A stretch of 6,664 nt of DNA from Fimbriimonadales bacterium (GCA_025060055.1 JANXCK010000148.1:1-6664); one strand, 5' to 3'; positions 1 to 6,110 are shown, counted from the stretch's first letter. Notes: a model not told the origin generated them from the letters alone. Translations and numbers: made by a program.

Positions 1-146
1 GGCACATCGGGTAGCTCCAGCGTGAGTGTATCGCACAGGCTCAGCGTGTGCATCACGCTGGCGATTTCGTGATAGCCGTCGGCGCGGCGCCCCAGCACCT
101 CAAGGGTCAGGTTGAGCTTTGCAGGCGCGCTTATCTCAAGCCTCAT
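1..146 (-). CDS. ispE: IspE, 4-diphosphocytidyl-2-C-methyl-D-erythritol kinase (5' end only, 48 codons)
   Basis: The first 48 codons of a gene that leaves the window on the left. The translation begins MRLEISAPAKLNLTLEV and continues with LGRRADGYHEIASVM, the N-terminal signature of IspE in the GHMP kinase superfamily. Lys10 sits where the E. coli enzyme has a catalytic lysine. By family knowledge IspE phosphorylates 4-diphosphocytidyl-methylerythritol with ATP in the cytoplasmic MEP pathway to isoprenoid precursors. The ATG at 146-144 lies inside the 3' end of aspS: the shared bases ATGAGGCTTGA hold the ispE start and the aspS TGA stop, an 11-nt overlap in a different frame. I see no clear Shine-Dalgarno site upstream, so translation probably depends on ribosomes finishing aspS. 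The ATP-binding glycine-rich loop and the C-terminal half lie outside the window. Confidence 0.93.
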   Translation of the reverse strand, partial: MRLEISAPAKLNLTLEVLGRRADGYHEIASVMHTLSLCDTLTLELPDV

Positions 147-1920
147 CGTCCAGCACAACGCGCAAATGGAGTTCGCGCAGCTGCTCCTCGCTTACGGGCG
201 CGGGCGCACCGAACATCAAGTCCACCATCGCTGTGTTCTTTGGGAAGGCAATCACATTTCGAATCGTTTCGTCGCCCGTTAGCAACATCACGAGGCGATC
301 GATTCCGGGCGCGATGCCGCCGTGCGGCGGCGCACCGTACTCGAACGCCTCCAACAGATGCCCGAACCGTTCCTGAATCTCCTCCTCCGAGTAGCCCAGC
401 AACTTGAAAATCCTGTCCTGCAGGTCGCGCTGGTGGATTCGGATACTGCCGCTGGCGAGTTCGTGACCGTTGCACACGAGGTCATAGCAGTTCGCACGCA
501 CGCTGCCCGGATTGGTGTCCAGCAGCGGGATGTCTTCCTCGCGAGGCGCGGTAAAGGGGTGATGTGACGGGTTCCAGCGCCCCTCTGCCTCGTCCCATTC
601 CAGCAGCGGGAAATCGGTTATCCATGCGAACGCCATCAGGTTGGGGTCTGCCAAGCCGAGTTCTTGCCCTATGCGGTGGCGTAGGCGGCTCAGGCACTCG
701 TTCACCGTCTTGGGTTGATCGGCGACAATCGCCACGAGGTCGCCCGCCGTGGCGCCCGTGCGCTGCTGAATTGCGTGCAGCTCCGCTTCGCTGAGAAACT
801 TCGCAATCGGCGAGCGTATGCCCTCGGCGGTGAACGCAATAGTTGCCAGCCCCTTCGCGCCGAACCGCTTCACGAACTCGGTCAGCTCGTCAATCTGCTT
901 GCGCGAGTAGTCGGCACAGTTAGGCAAGCAGAGCGCTTTCACAATCCCGCCCGCTGCAATCACGCCTCGAAACGCCTGAAACTCGGTCTCGCGCAGCAGG
1001 TCGGTTAGTTCGTGCAGTTCCAGCCCGAAGCGCAGGTCGGGCTTGTCCGTGCCGTAGCGCGAAATCGCTTCGTCGTAGGTCAGGCGCGGGAACGGCTTCA
1101 ACACCCGCTTGTCCGTGCAGGTCTCAATCATCCCGATGTAAAGTTCCTCGATGAGGTTCAGGATGTCGTCTTGAGTGACGAACGACATCTCCAAATCCAG
1201 CTGGGTGAACTCAGGTTGGCGGTCGGCGCGCGGGTCTTCATCGCGGAAGCAGCGGGCGATTTGAAAGTAGCGCTCCACGCCAGCGACCATCAGCAGTTGC
1301 TTGAGCTGCTGTGGCGACTGGGGCAGCGCGTAGAACCTGCCAGGATACAAACGGCTGGGCACGAGGTAATCGCGTGCGCCTTCGGGCGTGCTTTTAATCA
1401 GAATCGGCGTTTCCACTTCCAGAAAGCCGCGCTCCGATAAGAAATCGCGGATGTATTTCACGATGCGGTGGCGCAGTTCCAGCCGCTGATACATCGCGGG
1501 GCGGCGCAAATCCAGATAGCGGTATCTCAGGCGCAGGCTTTCGTCGACCTCTAAGTTTTCCTCGTTGATGTGAAACGGCGGGGTTTTGGAGGGACTGAAA
1601 AGATGGAGCGCGTGGGCGAACACTTCGATCTCGCCAGTGGCGAGTTTGGGGTTCTCGGCGCCAGGGCGTCGGCGGCGCACCTCGCCTGCAACGGCAACGC
1701 AGTACTCCACGCGCAAATCGCTGGCGCGTTCCACCAGTTCGGGGTCAATCGCGGGGTCAAACACCACCTGCACCAGCCCTGTGCGGTCGCGCAAGTCCAC
1801 AAATACCAACCCGCCCAAGTCGCGCACGCGATGCACCCAACCATTCAGGCGCACTGTCTGCCCCACATGCTCAGGGCGCAACACGCCACAGGGATGAGTC
1901 CGCTGCCAGTTCGCCGTCAT
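136..1920 (-). CDS. aspS: Aspartyl-tRNA synthetase, bacterial type (594 aa)
   Basis: Charges tRNA with aspartate in the cytoplasm; class IIb synthetase. Domains in order: OB-fold anticodon-binding domain (about 20-110, with GWVHRVRDLGG at 27-37), the RYRYLDLRRP linker at 132-141, motif 1 near 165-175 (GFLEVETPIL), motif 2 at 219-247 (FQIARCFRDEDPRADRQPEF, with Arg226 and Glu228), the GAD insertion (about 285-425) that marks bacterial AspRS, the SGSIRIH segment at 490-496, and motif 3 around 533-560 (GGIAPGIDRLVML, Arg542). Length is normal for the family. The reading frame is open to an ATG at 1995, but I chose 1920: the extra 25 residues resemble no AspRS, would be read through the promoter, and would overlap lysS. 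There is no Shine-Dalgarno site; a TACAAT box ends 11 nt before the ATG. His30 is the residue type found in non-discriminating enzymes, so the protein may also charge tRNA-Asn (inference). Confidence 0.97.
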   Translation of the reverse strand: MTANWQRTHPCGVLRPEHVGQTVRLNGWVHRVRDLGGLVFVDLRDRTGLVQVVFDPAIDPELVERASDLRVEYCVAVAGEVRRRRPGAENPKLATGEIEVFAHALHLFSPSKTPPFHINEENLEVDESLRLRYRYLDLRRPAMYQRLELRHRIVKYIRDFLSERGFLEVETPILIKSTPEGARDYLVPSRLYPGRFYALPQSPQQLKQLLMVAGVERYFQIARCFRDEDPRADRQPEFTQLDLEMSFVTQDDILNLIEELYIGMIETCTDKRVLKPFPRLTYDEAISRYGTDKPDLRFGLELHELTDLLRETEFQAFRGVIAAGGIVKALCLPNCADYSRKQIDELTEFVKRFGAKGLATIAFTAEGIRSPIAKFLSEAELHAIQQRTGATAGDLVAIVADQPKTVNECLSRLRHRIGQELGLADPNLMAFAWITDFPLLEWDEAEGRWNPSHHPFTAPREEDIPLLDTNPGSVRANCYDLVCNGHELASGSIRIHQRDLQDRIFKLLGYSEEEIQERFGHLLEAFEYGAPPHGGIAPGIDRLVMLLTGDETIRNVIAFPKNTAMVDLMFGAPAPVSEEQLRELHLRVVLDDEA

Positions 1921-1931
1921 AAGCGGGGGCA

Positions 1932-1937
1932 ATTGTA
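1932..1937 (-). promoter_or_regulatory. -10 box (TACAAT) of aspS, near-leaderless
   Basis: The minus strand reads TACAAT, then 11 nt, then the aspS ATG. With the usual 6-8 nt from the box to the transcription start, the untranslated leader would be only about 4-5 nt, too short for a Shine-Dalgarno site, and none is present. No TTGACA-like -35 hexamer is visible at the expected distance. The call rests on the box, its position and the lack of any ribosome-binding site. Confidence 0.5.
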
Positions 1938-1976
1938 CCCGAAGGCAGCCATGCGCGGATAGCCCATGCCTGCTCA

Positions 1977-1985
1977 TGGTACAAT
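1977..1985 (+). promoter_or_regulatory. Extended -10 promoter (TGgTACAAT) of lysS, leaderless
   Basis: TG, one base, then TACAAT matches the extended -10 consensus, which can work without a good -35 element, and none is seen. The last base of the box is 8 nt before the A of the lysS ATG at 1994, so transcription should start at or within about two bases of the start codon. The box is 42 bp from the divergent aspS box, so the two upstream promoter zones overlap and polymerases may compete for the region (inference). Confidence 0.55.
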
Positions 1986-1993
1986 CCCATGCC

Positions 1994-3496
1994 ATGCACG
2001 AGCCAGTCCACCATACGCTGGAAGAAGAGAGCCAGTTAGTGCAAATCCGCCTGCAGAAACTTCAACGCCTGCGCGAGTTGGGCTTAGATCCGTTCGCGAT
2101 TGAGCGGTACGAGGTCACGCACGCGCTGCGCACCGTCCACGACGAATACGAGCAGCTGGAAGGCAAGACGGTTTCGGTGGCAGGGCGCATCGTGGCAATC
2201 CGCAAGATGGGCAAGGCGACCTTCGCGCACCTGATGGACAGCACAGGCAAGTTGCAAATCTACCTCAAAGCCGACGAGCAAGGCGAACAGTACGACCTGA
2301 TTGACCTTTGGGACTTGGGCGACTATCTGGGTGTGCAAGGCTTCGTGTTCAAGACGCGCACGGGCGAGGTGACCGTGCATGTGCAGTCGTTCGTGATGCT
2401 GGCAAAAGCGATTCGCCCTGTGCCGTTCCCCAAAGAGAAGGGCGAGCAACGCTGGTACGAGCTGCACGATGTGGAGCAGCGCTATCGCCAACGCTACTTA
2501 GACCTGCTGGTCAACCCCGATTCGCGTCGGCGGCTGATTGCGCGTTGCCAGATGGTGCGCGCGATACGGCAGTTCTTGGATGCGCGGGGCTTTCTGGAGG
2601 TGGAGACGCCCGTGCTGCAGCCGATGGCGGGGGGCGCCGCCGCGCGCCCGTTCCTCACCTACCACAACGCGCTGGAGCGCGAGTTCCAACTGCGAATCGC
2701 GCTGGAGCTGCACCTCAAGCGACTGCTGATCGGGGGCATCGACCGCGTGTACGAAATCGGGCGCGTGTTCCGCAACGAGGGCATCTCCACCCGCCACAAC
2801 CCTGAGTTCACGATGCTGGAGCTTTACCAGGCATACGCGAACTTGGAAGATATTATGGACTTAGTAGAGGCGCTGTTCCGTGATGTTGCCGAGCGCGTGT
2901 TCGGCACAACCGTGTTCGAGATGCACGGAGTGCAGATTGACCTGAGCCAGCCGTGGCGCCGCATCCGACTGATGGACGCCATCCACGCGCACACAGGGCT
3001 TACTGAGTCGGATTTCGAGACGCTGGAGCGTGCCGTCCGCGCCGCCGAGAAGCTCGGAATCTATGTGGAGCGCAAGGACACCATCGGCGGGATTATCGAG
3101 AAGGTGTTGGAGAAGTGCGTGGCGGAGCATCTGCAGCAGCCGACCTTCGTGCATGGCTTTCCGATTGATACCTCGCCGCTGGCAAAGCGCGAGCCGAACA
3201 ACCCACGCTTTACTCGCCGCTTTGAGGGCTACCTGTTCGGCAAGGAGGTCGCCAACGCCTTCTCCGAGCTGAACGACCCGCTGGAGCAACGGGCGCGGTT
3301 CGAGCAGCAGTATGCGCTCCGCCAAGCAGGCGACGAGGAGGCACACCCGTTCGATGAGGACTTCCTGCACGCGCTGGAGTACGGCATGCCCCCTGCGGGC
3401 GGATTGGGCATCGGTATCGACCGCATGGCGATGTTGCTCACGGGCGCGGAGTCGATTCGCGAAGTGATTTTCTTCCCGCAGATGCGCGAGGGCTAA
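1994..3496 (+). CDS. lysS: Lysyl-tRNA synthetase, class II (500 aa)
   Basis: Attaches lysine to tRNA-Lys in the cytoplasm; class IIb. An N-terminal helix is followed by the OB-fold anticodon-binding domain (about 58-138), then RYRQRYLDLLVNP at 163-175, motif 1 (GFLEVETPVLQP, 199-210), the PMAGGAAARPF segment at 210-220, motif 2 (GRVFRNEGISTRHNPEF, 256-272, with Arg260 and Glu262), and motif 3 (GGLGIGIDRMAMLLTGAESI, 469-488, with Arg477). Length and C-terminal end (VIFFPQMREG) are normal for LysRS, so the protein is complete. I prefer the ATG at 1994 over the in-frame ATG at 1976: the earlier one overlaps the extended -10 box and neither has a Shine-Dalgarno site. It is divergent from aspS. 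The next gene begins after TAA-GCG in the same frame, and its Shine-Dalgarno site lies in the last lysS codons. Confidence 0.97.
   Translation: MHEPVHHTLEEESQLVQIRLQKLQRLRELGLDPFAIERYEVTHALRTVHDEYEQLEGKTVSVAGRIVAIRKMGKATFAHLMDSTGKLQIYLKADEQGEQYDLIDLWDLGDYLGVQGFVFKTRTGEVTVHVQSFVMLAKAIRPVPFPKEKGEQRWYELHDVEQRYRQRYLDLLVNPDSRRRLIARCQMVRAIRQFLDARGFLEVETPVLQPMAGGAAARPFLTYHNALEREFQLRIALELHLKRLLIGGIDRVYEIGRVFRNEGISTRHNPEFTMLELYQAYANLEDIMDLVEALFRDVAERVFGTTVFEMHGVQIDLSQPWRRIRLMDAIHAHTGLTESDFETLERAVRAAEKLGIYVERKDTIGGIIEKVLEKCVAEHLQQPTFVHGFPIDTSPLAKREPNNPRFTRRFEGYLFGKEVANAFSELNDPLEQRARFEQQYALRQAGDEEAHPFDEDFLHALEYGMPPAGGLGIGIDRMAMLLTGAESIREVIFFPQMREG
3488..3492 (+). promoter_or_regulatory. Ribosome-binding site (GAGGG) inside the lysS 3' end
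   Basis: GAGGG is formed by the last two sense codons of lysS (Glu-Gly) and lies 7 nt before the ATG at 3500, a good Shine-Dalgarno spacing. It fixes the start of the metal-binding-protein gene and suggests translational coupling to lysS. Confidence 0.6.
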
Positions 3497-3499
3497 GCG

Positions 3500-4252
3500 A
3501 TGTACGCTGCCACGCTCGCGGTGATTGCCGACTGGGTTCACGCGCTGGCGTTGCCTGGGACGCTGATTCAGCCGCGGGGCGCGGATGCGCACGAGACGCC
3601 CCTGAATGTGCGCATGGTGCGTCAGGCGTTGCGGGCGCGACGCGTGCTGGCAGTCGGCGGTGGGCTGGAGGCTTACCTAAGCGCGCTGCAGCGCGCGTTG
3701 CAAGCACGCACACCCATCAGCACGCTGCTTAACCATCTGTATCCCCCGCCCGACGACCTGCACATCTGGCTGAATGTGGACTACGCTCGCCAGTGCTGTA
3801 TGCAGATCCTGCGCTGGGCGGAGGCAGATGGTCTTGCGGGTGTGGCGCAGCGTCAGGCGTGGGCGCAAGTGCGCCTGCAGCTGCGCCAACTCACTCACCG
3901 ACTGCGCACGGCACGGGGCATCCTGCACGGCAAAGCCTACCTCGCGGTGCATGATGCCTATCTGCCCCTCACGCGACAGCTTGGCATGCGCTCGCTGGGC
4001 AGTTTACAGCCTGACCACGAGCGTCCGCCCAGCCTGCACCACCTGCGGCGCGCGATTGAACAAGGCAGGCGTGCGGGCGTCGCTATGGTACTCGCCCACG
4101 AGCCGTCGAGCCTGGGCATAACGGCAGCGCGTCTGCTGCGTGTGCCCCTCGTGCTTGCCGACACACTGGAGACGCCCAACCCCGAACATGACTACTTCGC
4201 ACGCATGGCGGGGCTGATTGACGCGCTGGAGCAGGCGGGTTCACGCCGATAG
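3500..4252 (+). CDS. ZnuA/TroA-family metal-binding protein without signal peptide (250 aa)
   Basis: Resembles the substrate-binding proteins of zinc/manganese ABC transporters (cluster A-I). Landmarks in order: a first strand AATLAVIADWVHAL at 3-16; RGADAHETP at 26-34 with His31, in place of the usual PGxDPH; LGGxE-like VGGGLEAYL at 52-60; LHIWLNV at 87-93 with His88, in place of PHVWLDP; a long linking helix about 114-140; AVHDAYLPLTRQLGM at 149-163 with His151; SLHHLRRAIEQGRRAGV at 178-194; and VPLVLADTLE at 215-224 with Asp221. Three His and one Asp are the expected metal ligands. The N-terminus begins directly at the first strand of the mature fold; there is no basic n-region, hydrophobic core or lipobox, and the preceding codon but one is the lysS stop. 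Family members are normally exported, so this one is predicted cytoplasmic. Its role is unknown: metal buffer, metallochaperone or sensor are all possible. No transporter permease or ATPase gene is next to it. Confidence 0.75.
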   Translation: MYAATLAVIADWVHALALPGTLIQPRGADAHETPLNVRMVRQALRARRVLAVGGGLEAYLSALQRALQARTPISTLLNHLYPPPDDLHIWLNVDYARQCCMQILRWAEADGLAGVAQRQAWAQVRLQLRQLTHRLRTARGILHGKAYLAVHDAYLPLTRQLGMRSLGSLQPDHERPPSLHHLRRAIEQGRRAGVAMVLAHEPSSLGITAARLLRVPLVLADTLETPNPEHDYFARMAGLIDALEQAGSRR

Positions 4253-4257
4253 GTGGC

Positions 4258-5442
4258 TTAGTTCACCCGCTCGAACAGCCCTGCTGCGCCCATGCCCAGC
4301 GCGGCGCACATCGTGACCAAGCCATACCGCCCGCCTGTGCGCTGCAGCGCGTGCGCAAGTGTAGCGACCTGCCGTGCGCCCGTGCAGCCTAACGGATGCC
4401 CCAACGCCACCGCCCCGCCCAGCGGGTTCACGCGCTCCGACGGCATCTCGAAGATTTTGTTGGACGCCAGCACCTGCGCTGCAAACGCCTCGTTGAACTC
4501 GATATGGTCAATCTCGGCGATGTTGACACCTACGCGCTTGAGCAGTTTCGGGATTGCGTAGGCGGGCGCGACGCCGAAATCCTCAGGCACGAGCGCAGCG
4601 GTGGTGTAGCCCACAAAGCGCAGCAGCGGTCGGATGCCCAGCGCGTGTGCCTTGCGCTCGCTCATGACGATGACCGCTGCCGCGCCGTCGCTGCGCTGCG
4701 AGGCATTACCCGCTGTGATAAGCCCGTCGGGGCGAAACGCGGGCTTGAGCTTCGCCAGCGACTCCAGACTCGTGTCGCGGCGCGGTCCCTCATCGCGCGT
4801 CAGCGTGATTGGCTCGCGCTTAGGGCGCCCGCACGCGTCGGTGGTCTGAATCTCGGTCTGGACGGGCACAATCTCGGCGTCGAACAGCCCTTCGTCTTGA
4901 GCGCGCACTGCCTTTTGATGGCTCTGCAGGGCGAATGCGTCGGCTTGTTCGCGCGTAATCCCGTGCTTGCGTGCCAGCTGTTCCACCGACAGCCCCATGT
5001 TCAAGTAGGTGTTGGGAGCATTCTGGAGCAGCGTGGGGTTCGGGTGCGCATGGATGTCCAAGAACGGCACGCGGCTCATGCTCTCCACGCCACCTGCAAC
5101 GATTGCTTCGGCGTCGCCTGCTCGAATGCGCTCGGCGGCAATCGCGATGGCTTCCAGCCCTGAGGCGCAAAATCGGTTCACCGTCGTGGCGGGGATTGTC
5201 TGCGGCAAGCCTGCCCGCAGCGTTGCCACCCGCGCGATGTTCATCCCTTGCTCGCCTTCGGGCGTCGCACATCCCAAAATCACATCCTCTATTTCGTTGG
5301 GATCTAATGCAGGGCATCGGGCGAGCACCGCTTGGATTGCGATTGCTGCGAGGTCATCGGGGCGCGTGTGGCGCAAGCTACCGCGTGGCGCTTTGCCAAT
5401 CGGCGTGCGCACCGCAGCGACAATCAACGCTTCGTTGCTCAT
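4258..5442 (-). CDS. Acetyl-CoA acyltransferase (thiolase, FadA-like, 394 aa)
   Basis: A thiolase that cleaves 3-ketoacyl-CoA with CoA, releasing acetyl-CoA, or in reverse condenses two acyl-CoAs. The catalytic set is complete: nucleophile Cys92 in TVNRFCASGLEAIA (87-100), NEAFAAQ at 317-323, His349 in GGAVALGHPLGCTGAR (342-357), and second Cys379 in TMCAALGMGAAGLFERV (377-393). GGVESMSRVPF at 117-127 and TAGNASQRSDGAAA at 243-256 are also typical. The C-terminal pattern and FERV ending resemble FadA-type (beta-oxidation) enzymes rather than PhaA, so degradation is more likely, but no FadB or acyl-CoA dehydrogenase gene is adjacent. The ATG at 5442 is chosen over the upstream in-frame ATG at 5484 because GGAGG lies 5 nt before it and thiolases begin close to the VAAVRTPIGK motif. 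It converges with the metal-binding-protein gene across 5 nt. A weak TATCCT box (5460-5465) is the only promoter-like site upstream. Confidence 0.95.
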   Translation of the reverse strand: MSNEALIVAAVRTPIGKAPRGSLRHTRPDDLAAIAIQAVLARCPALDPNEIEDVILGCATPEGEQGMNIARVATLRAGLPQTIPATTVNRFCASGLEAIAIAAERIRAGDAEAIVAGGVESMSRVPFLDIHAHPNPTLLQNAPNTYLNMGLSVEQLARKHGITREQADAFALQSHQKAVRAQDEGLFDAEIVPVQTEIQTTDACGRPKREPITLTRDEGPRRDTSLESLAKLKPAFRPDGLITAGNASQRSDGAAAVIVMSERKAHALGIRPLLRFVGYTTAALVPEDFGVAPAYAIPKLLKRVGVNIAEIDHIEFNEAFAAQVLASNKIFEMPSERVNPLGGAVALGHPLGCTGARQVATLAHALQRTGGRYGLVTMCAALGMGAAGLFERVN

Positions 5443-5447
5443 AACCG

Positions 5448-5452
5448 CCTCC
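5448..5452 (-). promoter_or_regulatory. Shine-Dalgarno site (GGAGG) of the thiolase gene
   Basis: The minus strand reads GGAGG, five bases, ATG. This is the clearest ribosome-binding site in the window and decides the thiolase start at 5442. It shows that the host uses Shine-Dalgarno initiation as well as leaderless initiation. Confidence 0.75.
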
Positions 5453-5536
5453 GTGCGGTAGGATACCCGAACCGACAACGCCACTCATAGGCAATCCCGC
5501 CACCCCGCAAGGGCGCACCGCGACGGAGCGAGCAGG

Positions 5537-5542
5537 TAGAAT
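5537..5542 (+). promoter_or_regulatory. -10 box (TAGAAT) of purE, leaderless
   Basis: TAGAAT ends 7 nt before the purE GTG at 5550, nearly the same spacing as at lysS, so the mRNA probably starts at the GTG itself. The nearest purine-rich stretch (GAAGG, 5544-5548) is one base from the GTG, too close to act as a Shine-Dalgarno site. No -35 hexamer or TGn extension is seen. Confidence 0.5.
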
Positions 5543-5549
5543 CGAAGGC

Positions 5550-6077
5550 GTGCAACCTCTGGTTGGTGTGATTATGGGTTCCCGTTCCGATTGGGAGACG
5601 ATGCGCCATGCGGTGGACACGCTGGAGACGCTGGGCATTCCCTACGAGGTGCAGATTGTCTCGGCGCATCGCACGCCCGATAAGATGTTTGAGTATGCCA
5701 GCACGGCGGCGGCGCGCGGGCTGGAAGTGATTATTGCGGGCGCGGGCGGCGCGGCGCACTTGCCCGGCATGACCGCCTCCAAAACCACGCTGCCCGTGCT
5801 GGGCGTGCCCATCGAGTCCCACGCGCTCAAAGGGCTGGACTCGCTGCTGTCGATGGTGCAGATGCCTGCAGGAGTCCCCGTCGGCACGCTGGCAATTGGC
5901 AAGGCGGGCGCGATTAACGCTGCGCTGTTGGCGGCAGCCATCTTGGCGAACAAGTACCCGCAGTTCCGCGACGCACTCACAGCCTATCGCGCGAGGCAGA
6001 CGCAAGCGGTGCTGGAAAACCCTGACCCGCGCTCGGAAGCAGTTCAAGCCTCAACCTGTCGCATGAACATGCCATAA
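5550..6077 (+). CDS. purE: PurE, N5-carboxyaminoimidazole ribonucleotide mutase, class I (175 aa)
   Basis: Moves the carboxylate of N5-CAIR to C4 to give CAIR in cytoplasmic purine synthesis. The sequence follows the class I pattern: VGVIMGSRSDWETM at 5-18 (phosphate and nucleotide binding), VSAHRTPDKM at 37-46 with conserved His40, AGAGGAAHLPGMTAS at 63-77 with His70, LPVLGVPI at 81-88, and SLLSMVQMPAGVPVGTLAIG at 98-117. The GGAAHLPGM form indicates class I rather than the class II AIR carboxylase, so a separate PurK is expected, but it is not the neighbour here. The start is GTG at 5550; the next in-frame ATG (5574) would remove the first strand and begin inside the IMGSRSDW motif. The tail after about residue 156 is polar and poorly conserved. 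Upstream, the thiolase gene is divergent; downstream, the M50 protease gene follows after 53 nt on the same strand. Confidence 0.95.
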   Translation: MQPLVGVIMGSRSDWETMRHAVDTLETLGIPYEVQIVSAHRTPDKMFEYASTAAARGLEVIIAGAGGAAHLPGMTASKTTLPVLGVPIESHALKGLDSLLSMVQMPAGVPVGTLAIGKAGAINAALLAAAILANKYPQFRDALTAYRARQTQAVLENPDPRSEAVQASTCRMNMP

Positions 6078-6078
6078 T
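6070..6078 (+). promoter_or_regulatory. Possible extended -10 promoter (TGcCATAAT) of the M50 protease gene
   Basis: TG, one base, then CATAAT lies across the purE stop codon. Transcription would begin near 6085, giving a leader of about 45 nt that holds a hairpin and a Shine-Dalgarno site. There is no -35 match at a proper distance. It could instead be chance AT-richness at the end of purE, with the protease gene read from the purE promoter. Confidence 0.3.
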
Positions 6079-6084
6079 ATGGGG

Positions 6085-6108
6085 GGCGTTTGAGCCAGCA
6101 AGAACGCC
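6085..6108 (+). other. Inverted repeat in the leader of the M50 protease gene
   Basis: GGCGTT (6085-6090) is matched by AACGCC (6103-6108) around a 12-nt loop, and a T-G pair could extend the stem inward. It starts 7 nt after the purE stop and ends 2 nt before the AGAGGAG ribosome-binding site. It has no following T run, so it is not an intrinsic terminator; it might affect mRNA stability or initiation, or be chance. Confidence 0.35.
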
Positions 6109-6110
6109 GA

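Noticed and set aside
1976..1993. Upstream in-frame ATG for lysS (six extra residues)
   Set aside because: This ATG overlaps the extended -10 box, has no Shine-Dalgarno site, and the extra residues are not typical of LysRS.
1921..1995. 25-residue N-terminal extension of AspRS from an ATG at 1995
   Set aside because: It would run through the promoter region into the lysS start, does not resemble an AspRS N-terminus, and bacterial AspRS normally begins close to the OB fold as it does from 1920.
3500..3562. N-terminus of the ZnuA-like protein as a signal peptide (ALALPG looks like a cleavage site)
   Set aside because: There is no positive n-region, an Asp and a His interrupt the hydrophobic stretch, and the segment aligns with the first strand and helix of the mature fold.
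2861..3592. Long antisense open frame over lysS (243 codons), and similar ones at 4396-5163 (plus), 5439-6047 (minus), 1012-1440 (plus) and 2308-2805 (plus)
   Set aside because: They lie opposite or out of frame to genes with clear family motifs, are rich in Arg, Ala, His and Gln as expected of GC-rich shadow frames, and show no recognisable domain.
4235..4270. GCGGGT/ACCCGC inverted repeat around the convergent stops, as a bidirectional terminator
   Set aside because: Only six pairs with a 24-nt interior, weak inner pairing and no T run on either strand; likely chance.
5443..5484. Upstream ATG for the thiolase (14 extra residues)
   Set aside because: GGAGG at 5448-5452 points to the ATG at 5442, which also gives the usual thiolase N-terminus.
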